In this document: piece by piece, positions 57,424 to 64,000 of the stretch
Layout: each line of letters starts with the position of its first letter
How positions within the stretch are numbered: the stretch's first letter is position 1
Source: Thiomonas bhubaneswarensis
GTDB taxonomy: Bacteria; Pseudomonadota; Gammaproteobacteria; Burkholderiales; Burkholderiaceae_C
Direction of reading: 5' to 3'
NCBI RefSeq assembly: GCF_001418255.1
Contig: NZ_LIPV01000003.1
Location: forward strand, 186,001-250,000
Length of the DNA stretch: 64,000 nucleotides
Made by a program: the position numbers and the translations under genes
Notes under the pieces: model-generated
Database searches by the model: none
The model's input: the letters and a program-made list of their open reading frames with translations, nothing else
What the model was told of the DNA's origin: nothing

Positions 57424-58244
57424 GCAGCACGGCCGCGCACGAACTGCCGCTGGACATCCGGCTGATGCAGGGCACCTCGCGTGCCCTGATCTGGCTGTTT
57501 GCCCTGGGCTGCGTGGTCGCGGCCGGGCACTGGCTGATGCAGCGCAACTGGTGGGATATCCGCGCGGTGCAACTTCAGGGCGATCTGCAGCGCATCAGTC
57601 CGGTGACGGTGCGCGCCGAGGCCCTTCCCAAGCTGCAGGGCAACTTTCTCACCATCAATCTGGCCCAGGCGCAGCGGGTGTTCGAGGACGTGCCCTGGGT
57701 GCGTACTGCGGTCGTGCAGCGGCTGTGGCCCATGCGTCTTGCCGTCACGCTACAGGCACAGCAGCCCGTGGCGCTGTGGCACGAGCCCGGCGGCGCGACG
57801 CAACTGGTCAACGCCGAAGGCCAGACCTTTTCCGCCAACATCGGCGAGGTGCAGGGGCTGGGGCTGCCGCAATTCAGCGGCCCGGCGGGTACGAGCGCGC
57901 AGGTGCTGCAGATGAGTCAGACCTTGCAGCCTCTGCTGGCGCGAGCGCATCAGACCCTGACCACGCTCGATCTGGGCAGCGGCGGCAACTGGCGCGTGCA
58001 GACCCGATCGGGCCTGCGCATCGACCTGGGCAGTGCGCCCGACAGCGCGGCGACGCAGACACGGCTGACGCAGTTCCTGGCGCTGATGCCGCAGTTGGAA
58101 ACGCGCTACGGCCGCGCCATCGACAGCGCCGATCTGCGCTACCCCAATGGCTTCGCCGTGCATCTGCAGGGCGTGGATCTGCCGGGCATGAACCCAACCA
58201 CGAACAAGACGACGACACCGCGACCTGCGGGGAGGAAAGACTGA
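57420..58244 (+). CDS. ftsQ: Cell-division protein FtsQ
   Basis: A 274-residue bitopic protein: cytoplasmic leader, one transmembrane segment ([19 protein letters not shown], about 22-40), the POTRA domain starting [25 protein letters not shown], then the beta-domain with [29 protein letters not shown]. It recruits FtsL and FtsB. The C-terminal ~20 residues are a Thr/Pro/Lys-rich tail. One base separates it from ftsA. Confidence 0.94.
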   Translation: MSSTAAHELPLDIRLMQGTSRALIWLFALGCVVAAGHWLMQRNWWDIRAVQLQGDLQRISPVTVRAEALPKLQGNFLTINLAQAQRVFEDVPWVRTAVVQRLWPMRLAVTLQAQQPVALWHEPGGATQLVNAEGQTFSANIGEVQGLGLPQFSGPAGTSAQVLQMSQTLQPLLARAHQTLTTLDLGSGGNWRVQTRSGLRIDLGSAPDSAATQTRLTQFLALMPQLETRYGRAIDSADLRYPNGFAVHLQGVDLPGMNPTTNKTTTPRPAGRKD

Positions 58245-58245
58245 C

Positions 58246-59490
58246 ATGGCCAAGGACTACAAGGATCTGGTGGTGGCGCTGGACATCGGCACGTCCAAAG
58301 TGATGGTGGTCGTGGCCGAAATGCTGGCCGACCGCGACAACCCGGCAGCGGGGTTCAAGATCGTCGGCATGGGGCAGGCGCCCACGGCAGGCATGCGCCG
58401 CGGGGTGGTGGTGGACATCGAGGCCACGGTGCAGTCCATCCAGGCGGCGCTGAAAGAGGCCGAGATCATGGCCGACTGCAAGATCACCCATGTGATCACC
58501 GGTATCACCGGCAGCCACATCCGCGGGCAGAACTCGCATGGCATGGTGGCCATCAAGGATCGCGAGGTCACGCAGGCCGACGTCACGCGCGTGATCGAAA
58601 CTGCCAAGGCGGTGAACATTCCGGCCGATCAGCGCCTGCTGCTGGTCGAGCCGCAGGAATTCATCATCGACGGCCAGGAAGTGAAAGAGCCGGTGGGCAT
58701 GAGCGGGGTGCGGCTGGACGTGAACGTGCACATCGTCACCGGCGCGCAGACCGCGGCTGAAAACGTGATCAAGTGCGTGCGCCGCTGCGGCCTGGAGGTC
58801 GAGCAGCTCGTACTGCATCCGCTGGCCTCAAGCCATGCCGTGCTGACCGATGACGAAAAGGAACTCGGCGTGGCCGTGGTGGACATCGGCGCCGGCGTGA
58901 CCGACATCGCCATCTATACCGGAGGCGCCATCCGCCACACGGCCATCATTCCTGTGGCCGGTGAACTCATCACCAGCGACATCGCGATGGCGTTGCGCAC
59001 ACCCACGCGCGACGCCGAGGACATCAAGATCGAACACGGCATCGCCAAGCAGGTGCTGGCCAATCCAGAGGAGACGCTCGAGGTGCCGGGACTGGGCGAC
59101 CGCGGCCCGCGCATGTTGTCGCGGCAGGTGCTCGCCAGCGTGATCGAGCCGCGCGCCGAAGAGATCTTCGCGTTGGCGCAGCAGGTCATCCGCGATTCGC
59201 ATTACGAGGAGGTGCTGTCCTCCGGCGTGGTGCTGTGCGGCGGTTCGGCGCAGATGCCCGGCATGGTCGAACTGGCCGAAGACATTTTTCTCAAGCCGGT
59301 GCGCGTGGGCGCGCCGAGCTACAGCGGTCCGCTGGCCGACATGGTGCGCAATCCGCGCATGGCCACGGTCATGGGGTTGTTGGCCGAGGCCCTGCACCAG
59401 CGCCAGCGCGGTGTGCGCATTGCGCAGAAGTCCAGTTCGGTCAAGGGATGGTTCGGCCCCATCAAGGAGTGGTTTGCAGGCAATTTTTGA
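58246..59490 (+). CDS. ftsA: Cell-division protein FtsA
   Basis: An actin-like ATPase that tethers FtsZ to the membrane. 414 residues: phosphate-1 loop VVALDIGTSKVMVVVAE, the 1C subdomain around 90-160, VVDIGAGVTDIAIYTGGAIRHT, GVVLCGGSAQMPGM, and a C-terminal amphipathic helix (VKGWFGPIKEWFAGNF) that is the membrane anchor. GGAGG precedes the ATG. Confidence 0.97.
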   Translation: MAKDYKDLVVALDIGTSKVMVVVAEMLADRDNPAAGFKIVGMGQAPTAGMRRGVVVDIEATVQSIQAALKEAEIMADCKITHVITGITGSHIRGQNSHGMVAIKDREVTQADVTRVIETAKAVNIPADQRLLLVEPQEFIIDGQEVKEPVGMSGVRLDVNVHIVTGAQTAAENVIKCVRRCGLEVEQLVLHPLASSHAVLTDDEKELGVAVVDIGAGVTDIAIYTGGAIRHTAIIPVAGELITSDIAMALRTPTRDAEDIKIEHGIAKQVLANPEETLEVPGLGDRGPRMLSRQVLASVIEPRAEEIFALAQQVIRDSHYEEVLSSGVVLCGGSAQMPGMVELAEDIFLKPVRVGAPSYSGPLADMVRNPRMATVMGLLAEALHQRQRGVRIAQKSSSVKGWFGPIKEWFAGNF

Positions 59491-59585
59491 TCTGGGCATC
59501 GGGCTGCGGAGGGTCCGCAGTCGGGTGCGCAGAGTGTGTTCGGCGGGCGTAGGGTGCGTCAGCTGGTTTTCAACGGAGGTGTGAC

Positions 59586-60773
59586 ATGGCTTTTGAAATG
59601 ATCGAGAACGACGCTCAGAGCGCGTTCAACCAGGGAACCAACATCAAGGTCATCGGTGTTGGAGGTGGCGGCGGCAACGCCGTCGAACACATGATCGCCT
59701 CGGGCGTGCGTGGCGTGGAGTTCATCTGCGCCAATACCGATGCCCAGGCGCTCAAGAGTTCCAGCGCGCATCAGTTCCTGCAACTGGGCAAGACGGGCCT
59801 GGGCGCAGGCGGCAAGCCGGTGGTCGGACGCGAGTCGGCCGATCAGGCGCGCGGCCAGATCCGCGACGCGCTCGAAGGCGCGCACATGCTGTTCATCACC
59901 GCTGGCATGGGCGGGGGTACGGGAACGGGCGCTGCCCCGGTGATCGCCAAGATCGCCCGCGAGATGGGCATCCTCACCGTGGCCGTGGTCACGCGCCCCT
60001 TCGATTTCGAGGGCTCCAAGCGCATGACCAACGCCGAACAGGGCCTGGCCGAGCTGGAGGCCAACGTCGACTCGCTCATCGTCGTGCTCAACGAGAAGCT
60101 GCTGGAGGTTTACGGCGAAGACATCAGCCAGAAGGAGGCCTTCGCCAAAGCCAACGATGTGCTGAAGAACGCCACCGGCGGCATTGCCGAGATCATCAAC
60201 GTGCCCGGCCTGATCAACGCCGACTTCGAGGACGTGAAGAGCGTGATGGGCGAGCCCGGCAAGGCCATGATGGGCACCGCGGTGGCCAGCGGCCCCGATC
60301 GCGCCCGTCTGGCGGCCGAGCAGGCCGTGGTCTGCCCGCTGCTCGACGGCGTGGACCTCTCGGGTGCCAAGGGCGTGCTGGTGAACATCACCGCTGACGA
60401 TTCGCTGCGTCTGGGCGAAACCCGCGAGGCGATGAACGCCATCCGTGCCTATGCCTCGCCGGATGCGAACATCATCTTCGGCACCGTCAACGACCCCAGC
60501 ATGGGCGACTCGCTGCGCGTCACCGTGCTGGCCACCGGCCTGAGCGGCAAGGCGGAAAAGGCAGCGCCGGAACTGACCGTCATTCGCACCGGCACCGACA
60601 ACCGCCCGGTGATGACCGCGGCTTACGGCATGCAGGGCGGTGCAGACCCGCTGCAGTCTCCCGCTATCTGGCGCAGCGGACGGGGCGCGCCGTCGGCGCA
60701 TGTCAACGCACTGATGCAAAGCGGGATGGACGAAGTGGAGATTCCGGCCTTCCTGCGCAAGCAGGCCGACTGA
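59586..60773 (+). CDS. ftsZ: Cell-division GTPase FtsZ
   Basis: The tubulin-like ring-forming protein. 395 residues: VIGVGGGGGNAVEHMI near 22-37, the GTP signature GGGTGTGAAPVIA at 109-121, the T7 synergy loop in LINADFEDVK with its catalytic acidic residues, a short linker and the C-terminal peptide VEIPAFLRKQAD that binds FtsA and other partners. A perfect GGAGGT lies six bases before the ATG, and 95 bp separate it from ftsA, consistent with raised FtsZ synthesis. Confidence 0.98.
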   Translation: MAFEMIENDAQSAFNQGTNIKVIGVGGGGGNAVEHMIASGVRGVEFICANTDAQALKSSSAHQFLQLGKTGLGAGGKPVVGRESADQARGQIRDALEGAHMLFITAGMGGGTGTGAAPVIAKIAREMGILTVAVVTRPFDFEGSKRMTNAEQGLAELEANVDSLIVVLNEKLLEVYGEDISQKEAFAKANDVLKNATGGIAEIINVPGLINADFEDVKSVMGEPGKAMMGTAVASGPDRARLAAEQAVVCPLLDGVDLSGAKGVLVNITADDSLRLGETREAMNAIRAYASPDANIIFGTVNDPSMGDSLRVTVLATGLSGKAEKAAPELTVIRTGTDNRPVMTAAYGMQGGADPLQSPAIWRSGRGAPSAHVNALMQSGMDEVEIPAFLRKQAD

Positions 60774-60917
60774 GTCATCATCCAGACGCGACCGCGACCG
60801 GACGCGGTGACGCACTGCCACGGCTTGCGCCGTGCCGCAGCGCCGTTCCGCCCTCCACGGAGTGACCCGACTCCGCGTGACGCTGTCGCCGCCGCGCCAG
60901 AGAACGGCGCGCTGCAA

Positions 60918-60948
60918 CGCCCTGACAGATCACCTCCCTGTCAGGGCG
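60918..60948. terminator. Hairpin between ftsZ and lpxC
   Basis: A perfect 11-bp inverted repeat CGCCCTGACAG / CTGTCAGGGCG with a 9-nt loop in the 271-bp ftsZ-lpxC gap. No T-run follows, so it is either a Rho-dependent pause, an mRNA stabiliser or a binding site. Nothing else was recognised in the gap apart from a TAAAAT at about 60999 that could be an lpxC -10. Confidence 0.4.
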
Positions 60949-61044
60949 CTCGCGGCGCCGTCTTCGTCGGGCTGGCAGCAGGATTTGGTCCGGGCGTCTA
61001 AAATGCATAGAACCTCGCAATCAGAAACACCGTTTCAATAACTA

Positions 61045-61977
61045 ATGGCCATGTTGGCGCAACGCACCCTTCAATCCGTCAATCGCGCTGTCGGCGTGGG
61101 CCTGCACAGCAGCGAGCGGGTGGAACTCACCCTGCGCCCAGCTCCGCCCGATACCGGCATCGTCTTCACCCGCATCGATCTGAGTGAGCCGGTCGAGATT
61201 CCTCTCAATCCGTTCGCCGTGGTGGATACCCGCATGGCCACCACCCTGGGTCGTGACGATGTGAAGATCCACACCGTCGAGCACCTGCTCTCGGCCTGTT
61301 CCGGGCTGGGTATCGACAATCTGTACATCGACGTCACCGCCGAGGAAATCCCCATCCTCGACGGCTCGGCATCCTCCTTCGTCTATCTGCTGCAGTCGGC
61401 GGGCATTGCGCTGCAGAACGCGCCCAAACGATTCATCCGCGTGCGCAAGCCGGTGGAACTCCGACTGGGTCAGGGCGCCGACCAAAAATGGGCCCGCCTG
61501 GAGCCTTACGATGGCTTCAAGTTGAGCTTCGACATCGATTTCGATCACCCCGCCGTCGACCAGACCGCGCAGTCCACCGTGTTCGACCTGGGGCGCGATT
61601 CCTATGTGAAAGACATTGCGCGTGCCCGTACCTTCGGCTTCATGCGCGACGTCGAGACCCTGCGCGAACGCGGACTCGCCCTGGGCGGCAGCATGGAAAA
61701 CGCCATCGTGATGGACGAGTACCGCGTCCTCAACCAGGAGGGTCTGCGGTTCGACGACGAATTCGTCAAACACAAGACCCTCGACGCCATCGGTGATCTG
61801 TACGTGGCGGGCAAGGCGCTGATCGGGGCGTACAGCGCCTTCCGCAGCGGCCATGCGGTCAACAATCTGCTGCTGCGCGAGCTCTTCGCCGATGAATCCA
61901 GCTACGAGATCGTCAGCTTCGACGACGCCAGCCACGCCCCGCCGGGGTTCCGTACCGTTCCCGCGCTCGCGTTCTGA
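61045..61977 (+). CDS. lpxC: UDP-3-O-acyl-N-acetylglucosamine deacetylase
   Basis: The committed step of lipid A synthesis. The 310-residue zinc enzyme has [15 protein letters not shown], the zinc/base motif HTVEHLL (Glu79, His80), HKTLDAIGD with zinc ligands His244 and Asp248, and His271 in SGHAVNNLL. The start is ATG 61045 or the ATG two codons later; no Shine-Dalgarno is visible. It ends the dcw run. Confidence 0.97.
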   Translation: MAMLAQRTLQSVNRAVGVGLHSSERVELTLRPAPPDTGIVFTRIDLSEPVEIPLNPFAVVDTRMATTLGRDDVKIHTVEHLLSACSGLGIDNLYIDVTAEEIPILDGSASSFVYLLQSAGIALQNAPKRFIRVRKPVELRLGQGADQKWARLEPYDGFKLSFDIDFDHPAVDQTAQSTVFDLGRDSYVKDIARARTFGFMRDVETLRERGLALGGSMENAIVMDEYRVLNQEGLRFDDEFVKHKTLDAIGDLYVAGKALIGAYSAFRSGHAVNNLLLRELFADESSYEIVSFDDASHAPPGFRTVPALAF

Positions 61978-61989
61978 TGGCGTGGAGCT

Positions 61990-62427
61990 TCAACCGCTGC
62001 GATGCAGCAGTTCCTGCAACCGCGTCCTGACCGCAGGCGGACAGAGGTTTTGCGGTTCATCAGCAGCGACTGGCACGCCCTGAGCAGGCAGCGGTTGCAC
62101 CCGGATGCGAATGTCGCGCACAGCGTGGCCCTGCGCGCCGAGCCGTTGCAGCAACGTCGGCTTGAACTGGCTGAGCTTGGCGGCGACCGCGCTGGAACTG
62201 GCCGTCAGGCTCCAAACCCCGTCCTGCCAGCGCCCGGCCCTGATGCCGCCCAAAAGCGCCACGGGCAGCAACGGCTGCACGCACTGCCACATCTGATGCG
62301 ACTCGGTCGCGGCATCTTGCAAAGCGGCGATGGGCTGCGTCACCCGCGCCCAGGCCGAGAGCGACGCCGCGCCCCTGGGGGCGAATGCGGTGGTCGTCGA
62401 GGCTGCGAAAGGGCGTGGGGCGGACAT
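61990..62427 (-). CDS. DUF721 / DciA-like protein
   Basis: A 145-residue protein resembling DUF721/DciA, the helicase-loading factor of bacteria that lack DnaC. The visible family feature is the KH-like strand-helix part LTASSSAVAAKLSQFKPTLLQRLGAQGHAVRDIRIRVQP near the middle. It is read from the opposite strand between lpxC and secA, its usual place in beta- and gammaproteobacteria. I placed the start at ATG 62427; ATG 62478 would add 17 residues, and neither has a clear ribosome-binding site. Confidence 0.75.
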   Translation of the reverse strand: MSAPRPFAASTTTAFAPRGAASLSAWARVTQPIAALQDAATESHQMWQCVQPLLPVALLGGIRAGRWQDGVWSLTASSSAVAAKLSQFKPTLLQRLGAQGHAVRDIRIRVQPLPAQGVPVAADEPQNLCPPAVRTRLQELLHRSG

Positions 62428-62503
62428 GGAGCGCAGGGAACGGACTGGCAATCGGCGAATCAAGCCCCATTGTGCCATTCAGTGTGCGCCAAAACCGCAC
62501 GCA

Positions 62504-62509
62504 TACAAT
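62504..62509 (+). promoter_or_regulatory. Possible secA -10 element
   Basis: TACAAT in the divergent dciA-secA gap; no clear -35 partner. Confidence 0.25.
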
Positions 62510-62598
62510 GAAATGTTCTCGGAGGACCGGCCGCGCGTGCGTTGCGGCGGTATTCCCTCAAACACACTCAAGACCGCGGGCCTGGAGTCCGCCTTCCC

Positions 62599-64000
<1,402 letters not shown>

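Overview
The window is a single, continuous, high-GC chromosomal stretch with almost no non-coding DNA. Gene content and order point to a betaproteobacterium of the Burkholderiales, most like a Thiomonas-type sulfur/metal oxidiser. The clues are a fused murE-murF inside an otherwise classical dcw cluster, a BPSS1780-family membrane protein, the pilT / cyclic-nucleotide-domain / pilU trio, and the mutM / TPR / lolB / ispE / tRNA-Gln / prs / rplY order. The genus is an inference from memory of such neighbourhoods; no search was run. No rRNA, prophage, insertion sequence, integrase or CRISPR array was seen.

Region by region. (1) 48-8439: a plus-strand set made of a PMA1-type proton ATPase, a small eRF1-domain-like protein, a universal stress protein, PEP synthase, a LOG-family protein and a beta-CASP RNA-processing hydrolase. 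The last three are joined by ATGA overlaps, and the set looks like an energy- or stress-survival module. (2) 8472-9302: a Phd/ParE-type toxin-antitoxin pair and tRNA-Met with its terminator, all on the minus strand. (3) 9324-16696: enoyl-CoA hydratase, an M61 peptidase diverging from a stand-alone EAL protein, an MFS transporter with a hairpin leader, a BPSS1780 protein, apt, a LEA14-like secreted protein and a DUF3817 protein. (4) 16813-24773: rhlE diverging from ettA, a thioredoxin-like protein, acylphosphatase and yggS, then pilT, a cNMP-binding protein and pilU for twitching motility.

(5) 24786-29710, minus strand: mutM, a dynamin-like GTPase, mutY and a DUF429 protein. Both oxidised-guanine glycosylases lie in one run, and the DUF429 gene carries a perfect 23-bp inverted repeat. 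(6) 29824-35582: TPR protein, lolB, ispE with an unusual AT-richer insertion, tRNA-Gln, prs, rplY and its terminator, then yciA on the minus strand. (7) 35710-42717: an Atm1-type ABC exporter, a glutamate/aspartate-type ABC uptake operon (gltI-J-K-L), pyrC, and a flavodiiron-like metallo-hydrolase on the minus strand.

(8) 42885-64000: RNase P RNA followed by an AT-rich regulatory stretch with four GTG boxes spaced 10 bp apart (a probable MraZ operator). The complete division/cell-wall cluster follows: mraZ, rsmH, ftsL, ftsI, murE-murF, mraY, murD, ftsW, murG, murC, ddlB, ftsQ, ftsA, ftsZ. Then come lpxC, a reverse-strand DUF721/DciA-like gene, and the 5' half of secA, which runs off the end. 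Most dcw genes overlap by 4 bp and must be translated as a coupled chain.

Most of the window is core genome. The less ordinary signals are the 23-bp palindrome in the DUF429 gene, the IspE insertion, the palindromic repeat forming the N-terminus of the LOG protein, the hairpin over the MFS ribosome-binding site, the MraZ operator and the mutM-dynamin-mutY-DUF429 grouping. No clearly novel defence or mobile system was found.
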